Shown piece by piece: positions 15,487 through 24,202 of a DNA stretch of 64,000 nucleotides (positions are counted from its first letter, which is position 1; each line of letters starts with the position of its first letter). The stretch lies in contig NZ_BMXA01000007.1 of NCBI RefSeq assembly GCF_014651515.1, positions 111,716-175,715 on the forward strand, read 5' to 3'. Below the pieces are notes generated by a model, which searched no databases, had not been told where the DNA came from, and saw nothing but the letters and a program-made list of their open reading frames with translations. Made by a program: the position numbers and the translations under genes. This stretch comes from Arenicella chitinivorans (lineage in GTDB: Bacteria; Pseudomonadota; Gammaproteobacteria; Arenicellales; Arenicellaceae).

Positions 15487-17124
15487 ATGCAAAAAATACT
15501 CATGGCGATGGTGCTGGTGGGCACTCTCGTGACGCCGGGCGCCGATGCGGCGAGTTTAGCCAGTAAAATTTCGGAAGTGACGGTGTACAGTTATGGTGCG
15601 ACCGTCACGCGCACCGCCAGCCTGACTACCCATGCAGGTGAACAGCGTATCGAGATGGCTGGGTTCCCCGCGGATCTAGAACCAGAGCGACTGCGACTGG
15701 AATTGAGTAATACTGAGGTACGCTTAGGGCAGGTCAAGGTAGTGCGTAATGAGTTGCGTGATACTGACAACCCAGAAGTACTGACGTTGCGGGCCTCACT
15801 TGAATCGGTCCAAGAGAAAATTCAGGTTCTGGAGGATGCCGACAAAGCTGCCAAGCTGCAACTCACCTTTCTCGAGTCTCTGGCGACGGGCTATTCCAAA
15901 GAAGCGTGGTCTGGGGCCGCTCAGGCGAACGCGGATACGGCCAGCTGGCAGCGTGCTCTGACCTTGATGCAAGGCGGGGCAGCGCAAGCTTACGCAACTC
16001 TGCGTGACAATGCCCGCGCCAAAGCTGAGTTGCAGAAGGACGCTGCCTTGTTGGAGCGCCAGTTAGCCGATAAACGCAGCACCAGTCAAGCCTCGTCCAC
16101 GGTGGTGATGGATCTGATTAGTGACAGTGCGCGTAGTATCACGATTCAGGCGCGTTACCCTCAGGATGATGCGCAGTGGTACCCAGTATACGAAGCACGT
16201 CTCGACACGGCGAAGGAATCATTGTTGTTGGCGCAGAAAGCGGTGGTGTCGCAGTCGACCGACGAGGTCTGGAATGACGTGAAGGTCATCCTGTCCACCA
16301 GTGAGCCATCTCAGGACATTGTGGCACCTGAAGTGAGTAGTCGTTTTGTGAATCTGGCGCCGCCGATAGCACGTCGATCCGCGAGCCGGCAAGACATGTA
16401 CCAAGCGGTCGCTGCACCGATGATGGCCGATTCAGTTGAAGAGATTGTGGTTACCGGTAGTAAGCAAGTTCGGGACCCGAGCTGGAGTGGCACCTTTGCC
16501 ATGAATTTCCCGATTCCAGGTCGTATTTCGATCAGCAATAATAACGATGAGTCGCAGCGGTTTGATTTAAAAAGCTATGAGTTTGCCGCGGAACTGGTGA
16601 CTCAGATTGTGCCTCGGCAAAAAACCGAGGCGTTTTTGACCGCTAAGCTGGTGAATACGGGGAGTGATCCTTTGTATAGCAGTTCGATGAATGTGTTCGT
16701 TGACGGTGTGTTTATGGGCGAAGCGATGATGCCGAGTTTGTTGCCGGGCGCGGAAGTCAATTTGCCGATGGGTCAAGATCCGCGCATTGAAGTCAAGGTG
16801 GTGGATCAAGGTGGCAAAGATGCTAAATCTGGTGTGTTTAAAAAGCAGCGTATCGAAGCGATGGATTTGGTGTACCAAATAACCAATCGCCGCCCTGGCG
16901 CCGCGCTAGTCGAAGTGCGCGACGCTTATCCAGTGGCAAAAAACCGAGATATCAAAATAGAACAAGCTGACAACGCCACGCCGCCAACGGTCGAAGATGA
17001 GGATAAGCAGGCTGGAGTCATGGTGTGGCGAAAAAGTCTCACGGCTGGCGAAACGTGGTCCATCCGTTATGCCTATACACTCACTCACCCCGCAGACGAA
17101 CGGTTAGTCTCGGGTGCACGCTAG
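15487..17124 (+). CDS. MuiA-like secreted protein (DUF4140/DUF4139)
   Basis: A 545-residue envelope protein of the mucoidy-inhibitor A family. I prefer ATG 15487 because AGGAAG lies 7 bases upstream, against 1 base for ATG 15481. Residues 1 to about 22 are a signal peptide ending ADAAS. The N-terminal DUF4140 domain covers about 28-125, a coiled coil about 100-200, and DUF4139 the C-terminal half (ITNRRPGAALVEVRDAYPVAKN). In the middle, EEIVVTGSK is the TonB-box-like string normally found at the N-terminus of TonB receptors; here it lies between the two domains. Exact role is unknown. Confidence 0.8.
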   Translation: MQKILMAMVLVGTLVTPGADAASLASKISEVTVYSYGATVTRTASLTTHAGEQRIEMAGFPADLEPERLRLELSNTEVRLGQVKVVRNELRDTDNPEVLTLRASLESVQEKIQVLEDADKAAKLQLTFLESLATGYSKEAWSGAAQANADTASWQRALTLMQGGAAQAYATLRDNARAKAELQKDAALLERQLADKRSTSQASSTVVMDLISDSARSITIQARYPQDDAQWYPVYEARLDTAKESLLLAQKAVVSQSTDEVWNDVKVILSTSEPSQDIVAPEVSSRFVNLAPPIARRSASRQDMYQAVAAPMMADSVEEIVVTGSKQVRDPSWSGTFAMNFPIPGRISISNNNDESQRFDLKSYEFAAELVTQIVPRQKTEAFLTAKLVNTGSDPLYSSSMNVFVDGVFMGEAMMPSLLPGAEVNLPMGQDPRIEVKVVDQGGKDAKSGVFKKQRIEAMDLVYQITNRRPGAALVEVRDAYPVAKNRDIKIEQADNATPPTVEDEDKQAGVMVWRKSLTAGETWSIRYAYTLTHPADERLVSGAR

Positions 17125-17141
17125 TAGGTGATTTAGTAAAT

Positions 17142-17179
17142 AAAAACGGCCTGCCGATATGTTCGACAGGCCGTTTTTT
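17142..17179. terminator. Bidirectional rho-independent terminator
   Basis: An inverted repeat, AAAAACGGCCTGCCGA and TCGACAGGCCGTTTTTT, around a short loop (TATGT), with A-rich left and T-rich right flanks. One mismatch lies within the stem. It separates the convergent MuiA-like and Yip1-like genes and can serve both. Confidence 0.9.
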
Positions 17180-17200
17180 AACTCGGTTGAACTAGCGCTG

Positions 17201-18052
17201 TTAGTCGTTTTCTTTCTCAGCCGCTTCTTGCTCTTTGATACTTTCTTCCATACCCTTGGAGAACTTCTCCATGCCTTTTATAAACTCACCAAATTGTTTG
17301 CCTGCTTCTTCTGGTGTCATGTCTTCGATGTTTTCCAGTTCAGATAAGGAATGCGCAATGCTGCCTTCGCGCGCCTCATGCTTGATTTCGCTGCTCCACT
17401 TTTTCGCCATGGAGCTGTATTTGCGAACCGTGTGTTCGCTACCAACGTTGGAAATAACACCCAGTGCAGCAAAGATGCCGAACACGATTTTGGCGGTTTG
17501 CGCTTTGAGCTCGTGTACTTCAACACTCGCGGTATACAACAGAAAACAGCTCCAGAGCGTTTTAACGATGCCGGCAACGTATGGGATGATGGACAATGCC
17601 GATGCAATCGGAGCCAATGCTGTGGTGTAAGCGGTCGCGCGGTAAGCAACTTCGTAGTTCTTCTGCGACCCCATCAGTTTCCAGATGACGAAGAGAATCG
17701 CAGCACCAATAAAGCTACCGATGACAAACATAATTGGCAGGCCTATCAGCATGCCGAAGCCTATCGCGCCACCCATCATGGTATTGAATTTGGCTAGGCC
17801 GATGATGTTAAGTACAAAGCCGATAACTGCCGTTACCAGTCCCATACACACCACGAACAGAATGGGGTCAACAAAGCCGCCTGTTTGCGGCATATTGCGG
17901 TAAAAGCCAACCGGGTCGGTAATTATTTTTTTGGCATCGGCAATGACGCTGTTGATGTCAAAAGGTGGGCTTGTGTCGGTGCTGGGAGCGGCCTCTGGAG
18001 TCACCTGCTCTTGGTTTTCATTCGGATCTTGGGTTTGTTTATCATCGCTCAT
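17201..18052 (-). CDS. Yip1-family membrane protein
   Basis: 283 residues from ATG 18052 (MSDDKQTQDPNEN); AGGAG lies about 8 bases upstream, while the alternative start at 18079 has none. Residues 1-45 are hydrophilic and rich in Gln, Glu and Pro. About 60-205 carry five hydrophobic segments (DPILFVVCMGLVTAVIGFVL, AIGFGMLIGLPIMFVIG and further) with the Yip1 pattern FYRNMPQTGGFVDPILF. The C-terminal 80 residues are a charged helical tail (GKQFGEFIKGMEKFSKGMEES) with coiled-coil look, an uncommon addition. Function of bacterial Yip1 proteins is unknown. Confidence 0.78.
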   Translation of the reverse strand: MSDDKQTQDPNENQEQVTPEAAPSTDTSPPFDINSVIADAKKIITDPVGFYRNMPQTGGFVDPILFVVCMGLVTAVIGFVLNIIGLAKFNTMMGGAIGFGMLIGLPIMFVIGSFIGAAILFVIWKLMGSQKNYEVAYRATAYTTALAPIASALSIIPYVAGIVKTLWSCFLLYTASVEVHELKAQTAKIVFGIFAALGVISNVGSEHTVRKYSSMAKKWSSEIKHEAREGSIAHSLSELENIEDMTPEEAGKQFGEFIKGMEKFSKGMEESIKEQEAAEKEND

Positions 18053-18217
18053 TCGTTGTTCTCCTGTAGGGTGCGTCACCTTAAAACAAAGTTTTCACTG
18101 CAGGCACAAGAACTTTGCCGATTTGACACCTGCTGCGCCCAGTATAGCCAGCCGCTTCAGTGTTACTCAAGTAGCAAACTGAATGAGATGGTCTGAAGTC
18201 ATATTTTCGTAGCAGGA

Positions 18218-19222
18218 TCAAGAGCCTAGTGTGGATTCACGAACCACAAGTTCGGTGGGAATAAATTGGCTCTGGACCGATTTATTTTCAAGCAAATCAA
18301 ACAGTGTATCGACTAGAGCCTGCCCACCTGCTCGGCGATTTTGTGTGATTGATGTCAGCGTGGGATTGCTGTACTCAGACAGGGTGATGTCATCGTAACC
18401 AACCACGGCGATATCTTCAGGCACCGACAAACCGCCATCATGGATGGCCTTTATTGCGCTGAATGCCAACAAATCGCTGGACGCCACTAAGGCATCGAAC
18501 CCCGGTTGTTGATCGAGCAACTCAGAAACATAGTTCAGCGCAGCGTCACTGGCGGTTTCAGAATAGGCGATGAGCTCGGCGTGGACCGTCAGGCCGGCTT
18601 CGGACAATGCAGACTGAAAGCCTTGGTAGCGTAATTGCGTTTCTGGAAATCGAGTGTCGCCTAGAAATACAAAGCGTTTACGGCCTTGCTTCAGGAGGTG
18701 TTCGGTGGCAAGTTTGCAGCCCTGGTAGTTGTCCGTGCCGACGGTGACATACCTTTGATCTGGTAGTTGCGCGCCCCACACCACCATGGCGCTGCTGATG
18801 TCAGCAACTTTGTTGAGTTCGTCGTGGTAGAGACTTTGACCAATGACGATGATGCCGTCCACGCTGCGGGTTTCGGCAAATTCACCAATCCATGATGGGT
18901 TGTTATTCGAGTGCTTAGCCAGCAATAGCTCATGACCGCCTCTAGCTTCCAGTGCATCGGCTACGGATCCCAGCATTTCAAGGATAAATGGGTCTGTGGC
19001 GAGCCATTCCGCCTGACCGTTGGAGGGCAGTAGAACCCCAATGGTCAATATGTTTTGCAAGCGAAAATTTCGCGCGCGCATGTTCATACGGTAGTTGTGT
19101 TCTTTAGCTAATTGCTGAATGCGGTCACGAGTTTCTTTAGTGACACGCTCACTGCCAGCGAGTGCGCGTGACACAGTGGACTTTGACACGCCTGCTAACT
19201 TGGCTAAATCGGACATTTTCAT
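18218..19222 (-). CDS. LacI-family transcriptional regulator
   Basis: 334 residues. The N-terminal helix-turn-helix (MSDLAKLAGVSKSTVSRALAG) and the hinge helix region are followed by a periplasmic-binding-type effector domain (VDGIIVIGQ, VVWGAQLPDQRYVTVGTDNYQG, AVVGYDDITLSEYSNPTLTSI). It is divergent from the TonB receptor gene, with a double palindromic operator between (19334-19369). By context it should repress the beta-fructoside uptake and breakdown genes 19.5-25.1 kb, with a sugar or sugar phosphate as inducer. Confidence 0.92.
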   Translation of the reverse strand: MKMSDLAKLAGVSKSTVSRALAGSERVTKETRDRIQQLAKEHNYRMNMRARNFRLQNILTIGVLLPSNGQAEWLATDPFILEMLGSVADALEARGGHELLLAKHSNNNPSWIGEFAETRSVDGIIVIGQSLYHDELNKVADISSAMVVWGAQLPDQRYVTVGTDNYQGCKLATEHLLKQGRKRFVFLGDTRFPETQLRYQGFQSALSEAGLTVHAELIAYSETASDAALNYVSELLDQQPGFDALVASSDLLAFSAIKAIHDGGLSVPEDIAVVGYDDITLSEYSNPTLTSITQNRRAGGQALVDTLFDLLENKSVQSQFIPTELVVRESTLGS

Positions 19223-19333
19223 TTGTTTTTCGACCTCTTTCTGGGTGGAATGTGAAGCGTATCAAAACCATGGAGCCGAGGCGACGGCGAACCCATAAAG
19301 CTACCTAAGTGAGAGTATAGCGTATTTTTTTCA

Positions 19334-19369
19334 ATACAACCGGTTGCATTTTTGTGCAATCGGTTGTAT
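19334..19369. promoter_or_regulatory. Double palindromic operator for LacI-type regulator
   Basis: ATACAACCGGTTGCA (19334-19348) and TGCAATCGGTTGTAT (19355-19369) are inverted copies of each other with 14 of 15 bases matching across a 6-base spacer. Each half is itself a palindrome around CG, the shape of LacI/PurR-family operators. The two centres are 20 bases apart, two helical turns, so two dimers would sit on one face. The site lies between the divergent regulator and TonB receptor genes, within the 301-base gap 19223-19523. Confidence 0.75.
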
Positions 19370-19523
19370 TTTGCATAACCATGACACTGCTGGACTCCAA
19401 GTTGCGCCTAAGCTAGGAGTTTCGATGCGAAAGAATAAAAATAAGAAGTGCCTAGGTGTCTATCTCACTTAACGCCGTTGTTGAGTGTGCTAAAAAATAA
19501 GAAAGCCAGTGAGGAGATTAATC

Positions 19524-21794
19524 ATGAACGTATCTAAAACGTTAACGTTGAATGCCGTTGCTTTGTCAGTCAGTGGTATGTTGCTTACCCCAGCCATTGC
19601 GCAAGAGCGCGAGGCGCCACTTGAAGAAGTCATTGTTACCGGAGTACCACAGCCGACCAGTAAATTAGAGTCGACTATGTCGGTCACTGCGATCAACGCA
19701 GAAGACGTGACCAACTTCGCTCCGCGTTCCACCGCAGAGATTTTTCGGAATGTGCCCGGTGTGCAAGCCGAATCGTCATCGGGAGACGCCAACGCAAACA
19801 TCAAAGTGCGCGGTTTACCGATCAGTTCGGGCGGAGCGCGTTATTTGTCGCTGCAGGAAGACGGATTTCCTGTGATGTTAGTTGGAGATGCCGCCTTCGC
19901 CACAGCAGATAGCTGGTTACGCTTCGATACCACAATTGGCAGTGTGCAGTCGATTCGTGGTGGTTCTGCGTCGACGCAAGCAGCCAACGCGCCAGGTGGG
20001 ATAATTAATTTTATTTCCAAAACTGGCGAACAAGCAGGTGGTTCGGTTGGTTTAACGCTGGGGTTAGATTACGACTCGTTGCGACTGGATATCGAGAATG
20101 GCGGTGATCTTGGTGGTGACTGGACCTACCACATCGGGGGCTTTTATCGCTCGGGCGAAGGACCGCGTGCTGCAAGCGACGACATCGAAGAAGGGTTTCA
20201 GGTCAAGGCGACGGTTGCAAAAACATTCGACAAGGGTTCACTTAAATTCCATCTGAAGCATTTGGACGACGAAGTGCCAACCTATTTGCCAATTCCGGCC
20301 CAATACAGCGGGGGTAGTACTTTTTCTGAATTGGGTACCAATTTTGGTGACGGAACTTTGTTCTTAAACACGACTGATTTCGCACCGCGCCGAGACGGCA
20401 TAGCGGCAGTGCAAGGTGATGGTTTTGAAGCGCAGATGACCTCGTTTGCTTTAGCTGCTGACTATGATTTTAATGACGTTTTGAGCGGCGCGGTAAAGTA
20501 CCGTACTGCATCGACTGAAGGAAATTTTGCATCACCTTTCCCGGCGAATACCTTTGTGGATGGCGCTGCGGGTCCGTCGGTCGAAATCGTGTACTTTGAT
20601 ACGGAAGTTAACGATGTCGGCAATGACTTCGCGGATGTCAGTTTGAGTGCTGATTTCGGTTCAGTGATCGTTAAGGCCGGTATTGCGTTGGTGGATCAGA
20701 CGATCAGCACCACGTGGAATTTCAACCAGTATTACCGTCGCTTGGATGGCAACCTGAGTGTGTTTGATCAAGGTGACTCAATCGGTGGTGTACTTTATGG
20801 CAATCCGGCGTTTGGTAACTGCTGTACACGTGCCTACGACTTTGAGATCGAAGGCAGTGCGCCGTACGTTTCGGTTTCCGGCAACTTTGGTGAAAATCTG
20901 AGTTGGGATGCCAGTTATCGTAAGGACAATTATGACGTCACAGGCTCGTTCCAGGAAAGTACGGTTTTAGTGCCACTGGATGTGAATGGTGATGGTGTTA
21001 TCGCAGCAAACGAGCAGGCCGTACCAACCTTGGGGGCGGCTCGACGTGCTGACTACGACACCGATTTCGATTCATGGTCGATTGGGGTTAACTACGCACT
21101 GAACGACAACATGGCTCTTTTTGCCAACGTATCTGAAGGCGGCGCAATTTCCTCCCCAGACCGGGTGACTGGCAGTCTGCGTGACGATGGCAGTATCTTG
21201 AGTGAGTCGGCGTACAGCACAGTGGAACAGACTGAGATCGGCTTCAAGTACCGTGGTGATATTGCGTCTTTCTATGTGACTTATTTTGATGCGGATACCG
21301 AAGAGTCTCGTCAGTTTGAAGTAACGTCGCAGACGCTGCGTGGTAATACATTTTCCGCATCTGGGTTTGAGTTAGAAGGTGACTTGTTGTTTAGCAACGG
21401 GTTTGGTGTCAAAGGCAGTCTCACATTAACAGATTCAGAAATCACCAGCGGCGCAAACGCGGGGAATACGCCACGCCGACAAGCTGACTATATCTTTAAT
21501 GTGACGCCACACTACAGCGCAGACATGTGGGATACGGGTATTAACTTCGTTGGTACCGATGAGGTCTTCGTGCAAGATAACAATAGCCTTAAGTTCGACA
21601 GCTACATCACTGCAAACCTATTCTTCAATTACCGTTTCAACGACAAGCTTAGCGTAAGCCTGAATGCGAATAACCTGTTCGATGAAGTTGGTTTCACGGA
21701 AGGTGAAGAAGGTGCAGCATTTATAGGGGATTTTGTCCGAATTCGTCCAATAAATGGGCGCACTACGTCGGCCACACTGCGATACAGTTTTTAG
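19524..21794 (+). CDS. TonB-dependent outer membrane receptor
   Basis: 756 residues from ATG 19524 (MNVSKTLTLNAVALS), with GAGGAG about 7 bases upstream. Signal peptide residues 1-26 (cut after AIAQ), TonB box LEEVIVTG (33-40), plug domain to about residue 180 (STAEIFRNVPGVQ, IKVRGLPISSGGARY, SIRGGSASTQAANAPGGIINF), then the 22-strand barrel ending in an aromatic residue (ATLRYSF). It is the first gene of a unit with MFS, hydrolase and ROK kinase genes, so its cargo is probably sucrose or a fructan oligosaccharide. It belongs with the non-SusD receptors typical of gammaproteobacteria. Confidence 0.93.
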   Translation: MNVSKTLTLNAVALSVSGMLLTPAIAQEREAPLEEVIVTGVPQPTSKLESTMSVTAINAEDVTNFAPRSTAEIFRNVPGVQAESSSGDANANIKVRGLPISSGGARYLSLQEDGFPVMLVGDAAFATADSWLRFDTTIGSVQSIRGGSASTQAANAPGGIINFISKTGEQAGGSVGLTLGLDYDSLRLDIENGGDLGGDWTYHIGGFYRSGEGPRAASDDIEEGFQVKATVAKTFDKGSLKFHLKHLDDEVPTYLPIPAQYSGGSTFSELGTNFGDGTLFLNTTDFAPRRDGIAAVQGDGFEAQMTSFALAADYDFNDVLSGAVKYRTASTEGNFASPFPANTFVDGAAGPSVEIVYFDTEVNDVGNDFADVSLSADFGSVIVKAGIALVDQTISTTWNFNQYYRRLDGNLSVFDQGDSIGGVLYGNPAFGNCCTRAYDFEIEGSAPYVSVSGNFGENLSWDASYRKDNYDVTGSFQESTVLVPLDVNGDGVIAANEQAVPTLGAARRADYDTDFDSWSIGVNYALNDNMALFANVSEGGAISSPDRVTGSLRDDGSILSESAYSTVEQTEIGFKYRGDIASFYVTYFDADTEESRQFEVTSQTLRGNTFSASGFELEGDLLFSNGFGVKGSLTLTDSEITSGANAGNTPRRQADYIFNVTPHYSADMWDTGINFVGTDEVFVQDNNSLKFDSYITANLFFNYRFNDKLSVSLNANNLFDEVGFTEGEEGAAFIGDFVRIRPINGRTTSATLRYSF

Positions 21795-21818
21795 TTTTTC
21801 CGGGGGGAAAGTAGCTGT

Positions 21819-21852
21819 GCCCTGAGTTGATTCGGTCAGTGAAGCTCAGGGC
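21819..21852 (+). promoter_or_regulatory. Intercistronic stem-loop
   Basis: GCCCTGAG and CTCAGGGC form an 8-bp perfect stem with an 18-base loop between the receptor and MFS genes. There is no T-run, so it is more likely a processing or stabilising hairpin (receptor mRNA in excess of downstream genes) than a terminator. Confidence 0.4.
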
Positions 21853-21901
21853 CAGTTACACTCGATAAACGAACAAACTGACTACAGCAAGAGAGGTTGA
21901 A

Positions 21902-23137
21902 ATGACGCAACACACTCATTCCCATGATCTTCGTGCGGTTCGTTGGCTCACGTATTTAATGTTCATGATGTTTGCGATGACCACCGACGCAGTTGGTGTG
22001 GTCATTCCTGAAGTCATGAAAGCATTTGATCTGAGTCTCACTGCAGCAGGGTTGCTACACTATGGACCAATGGTCGCCATTGCCATTGCGGGTATGTGTT
22101 TTGGGCATCTCGCCGACAAACTAGGCCGTAAGCGCGCCATCATACTCGGGTTGGCGCTGTTCGCGGCAAACTCGTTTTTATTTGTCATAGAGAGCACTTT
22201 TTGGTTCTACCTGACCTTGATGGTCTTGTCAGGTTTGGCGATCGGTATTTTTAAAACAGCGGCTTTGGCCTTGATCGGCGATATTACTCGTTCAACGACC
22301 GAGCACACCGCGACCATGAACGGCGTCGAAGCATTCTTTGGCGTTGGCGCCATCATTGGGCCCTTCCTGGTCACCTATCTGCTGAACAATGGCATGGAGT
22401 GGAAATGGCTGTATGTGATCGCGGCTGTGCTGTGCGTGGGGTTAATCCTCGCGGCGTGGCGTATCGATTATCCGAAGACCATGGCTCAGACCGATAAGCC
22501 CATCGATGTGGCACGCACATTGCGCATGGTGAAAGACCCTTATGCGTTGGGTTTTTCTTTGGCGGCCTTCCTGTATGTAGCGACAGAAAGCGCTATTTAT
22601 GTATGGATGCCAACCTACTTACTTGGCTATCAAGGTGAGGCGGTATGGCTGGCACTCTACGCCTTACCGATCTTCTTTATTTTGCGCGCTGGTGGTCGCT
22701 TCGTTGGCGTGTGGATGATGGCAAGGTTTAACTGGGCGGCGGTAATGGTGTTGTTCACCGGGATTATCGCGGCGTGTTTTCTTGGCGCTATTATCTGGGG
22801 CAAATCAGCCGCGGTGTATTTGCTGCCACTTTCCGGCCTATTTATGTCAGTAATTTATCCCACCGTTAACTCGAAAGGCATCAGTTGCTTTGAAAAGCAC
22901 AAACACGGCGCGGCAGCGGGCGTGATTCTCTTTTTTACAGCCTTGGGCGCAGCGGCAGGTCCATTATTGATGGGCATCGTGAGCGATGCGAACGGTGGGG
23001 ATGCGGTGTACGGATTCATTGTCGCGACTGGTTTTGCCGTGGTGCTGTTTTTCGGCTTCGTGTTCAACTTGCTTAAAGACCCAACGCGCAGACGATTGCA
23101 CGAGCTAGAGCAGCGCGATTACAAAAATCAGGTGTAG
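21902..23137 (+). CDS. MFS sugar transporter
   Basis: 411 residues with 12 hydrophobic segments and the MFS loop signature GHLADKLGRKRA (between helices 2 and 3). Starts ATG 21902, with GAGAGGTTGAA just upstream as ribosome-binding site. It lies between the TonB receptor and the GH-J hydrolase (5-base gap), so it should carry the beta-fructoside across the inner membrane. The His-rich N-terminus (TQHTHSHD) is unremarkable. It is not close enough to a known subfamily for me to name the substrate. Confidence 0.88.
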   Translation: MTQHTHSHDLRAVRWLTYLMFMMFAMTTDAVGVVIPEVMKAFDLSLTAAGLLHYGPMVAIAIAGMCFGHLADKLGRKRAIILGLALFAANSFLFVIESTFWFYLTLMVLSGLAIGIFKTAALALIGDITRSTTEHTATMNGVEAFFGVGAIIGPFLVTYLLNNGMEWKWLYVIAAVLCVGLILAAWRIDYPKTMAQTDKPIDVARTLRMVKDPYALGFSLAAFLYVATESAIYVWMPTYLLGYQGEAVWLALYALPIFFILRAGGRFVGVWMMARFNWAAVMVLFTGIIAACFLGAIIWGKSAAVYLLPLSGLFMSVIYPTVNSKGISCFEKHKHGAAAGVILFFTALGAAAGPLLMGIVSDANGGDAVYGFIVATGFAVVLFFGFVFNLLKDPTRRRLHELEQRDYKNQV

Positions 23138-23142
23138 CAACT

Positions 23143-24201
23143 ATGACGTATTCTGTACAACAGGGCGCAGCCAGTGTTTTCTATGACGGTATCGAGCATC
23201 CCGACTACTTTTTGTGGGATGCGTGGTCGTATGAGCAGGATGGTATTTTGCATTTATACAGTTTGGCGGTAGAGCGTATTCTCAAAAATGGCGTTCGCTT
23301 ACAGCCGCATGAGCGCAACAATGTGCCGTTCCATGTTCGCCATTTTAGTTCCAGTGATCATGGAGAAAGTTGGCATGATTTGGGTTGTTTTCAGGAGCCA
23401 AGGCCAGCGTTAGCTAGCTTTGATGCGCGTACGGTGTGGAGTAGTTCCATGACATTGCTAGCGGATCAGCGCAAACTGGTTGCCTTTACGGGCTTGGCTG
23501 AACAGGGCTCGGAGAGACCCTTTCTTCAGTCTATGGCGATGGCGTTTAGCTCGGACGGCAATGCGATAGACGCAGATTCGATTCAGTTAATCTCCTCACC
23601 CGTTACGGATTGGGAAGAAATTACCGCAGCAGGTTACTACCTGGCAGAGCGTGCGAATCTCGGTCATAAAGACGGAGAAGATGGCGGGCCGATACTCGCC
23701 TGGCGTGACCCGTATGTGCTCGAAGTGGACGGCGACTTGCACCTGTTTTGGTGTGCCAAAGCGGATCGAATGACGCCAGCTTTGGGGCATGCCAAACTCA
23801 ACGCGGAGTATCAGATCGACACCTTGTATCCACCAACACGACTCCCCGATGACAATGGCTTTACTCAGTTCGAATTGCCTAAGGTGTATCATGACTCGGA
23901 AAACCAGCAGTTTTATTTGATTGGTGCGACCTGCAATCGACTGTATGAAGGGCAGTCCGATGCGGAAGTAGATAAGCAAATTCGGATGTATGTCGCTGAG
24001 TCAGTACGCGGGCCGTGGCGGCCACACAGTCCTACAGGAAGTTCTTTGGGGTTGGGGGCGAAACACATGTTCGGTATGACGGTGCTTCGCGCGGACTTTT
24101 CGACTGGCGAGTTACTTTGTATCGCCCCTTATACCGAGGCGGCCGACAAACCGTTGACGTTTTCCGCACCATTTACAATCAAGTTGAACCCGGAGGCGTA
24201 A
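23143..24201 (+). CDS. Clan GH-J (GH68/GH32-like) beta-fructosidase, cytoplasmic
   Basis: 352 residues, no signal peptide. It shows the three acidic motifs of five-bladed propeller fructosidases: LWDAW with Asp-26 as nucleophile (GH68 type WDxW), VWSSS (98-102, compare WSGS), WRDP with Asp-189 as transition-state stabiliser, and Glu-244 in FELPKV as acid/base. This pattern is nearer GH68 than GH32, but the protein is shorter than secreted levansucrases and is placed in the cytoplasm. Hydrolysis of sucrose or short fructans after uptake fits the operon. Stop codon is one base from the kinase start. Confidence 0.8.
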   Translation: MTYSVQQGAASVFYDGIEHPDYFLWDAWSYEQDGILHLYSLAVERILKNGVRLQPHERNNVPFHVRHFSSSDHGESWHDLGCFQEPRPALASFDARTVWSSSMTLLADQRKLVAFTGLAEQGSERPFLQSMAMAFSSDGNAIDADSIQLISSPVTDWEEITAAGYYLAERANLGHKDGEDGGPILAWRDPYVLEVDGDLHLFWCAKADRMTPALGHAKLNAEYQIDTLYPPTRLPDDNGFTQFELPKVYHDSENQQFYLIGATCNRLYEGQSDAEVDKQIRMYVAESVRGPWRPHSPTGSSLGLGAKHMFGMTVLRADFSTGELLCIAPYTEAADKPLTFSAPFTIKLNPEA

Positions 24202-24202
24202 G

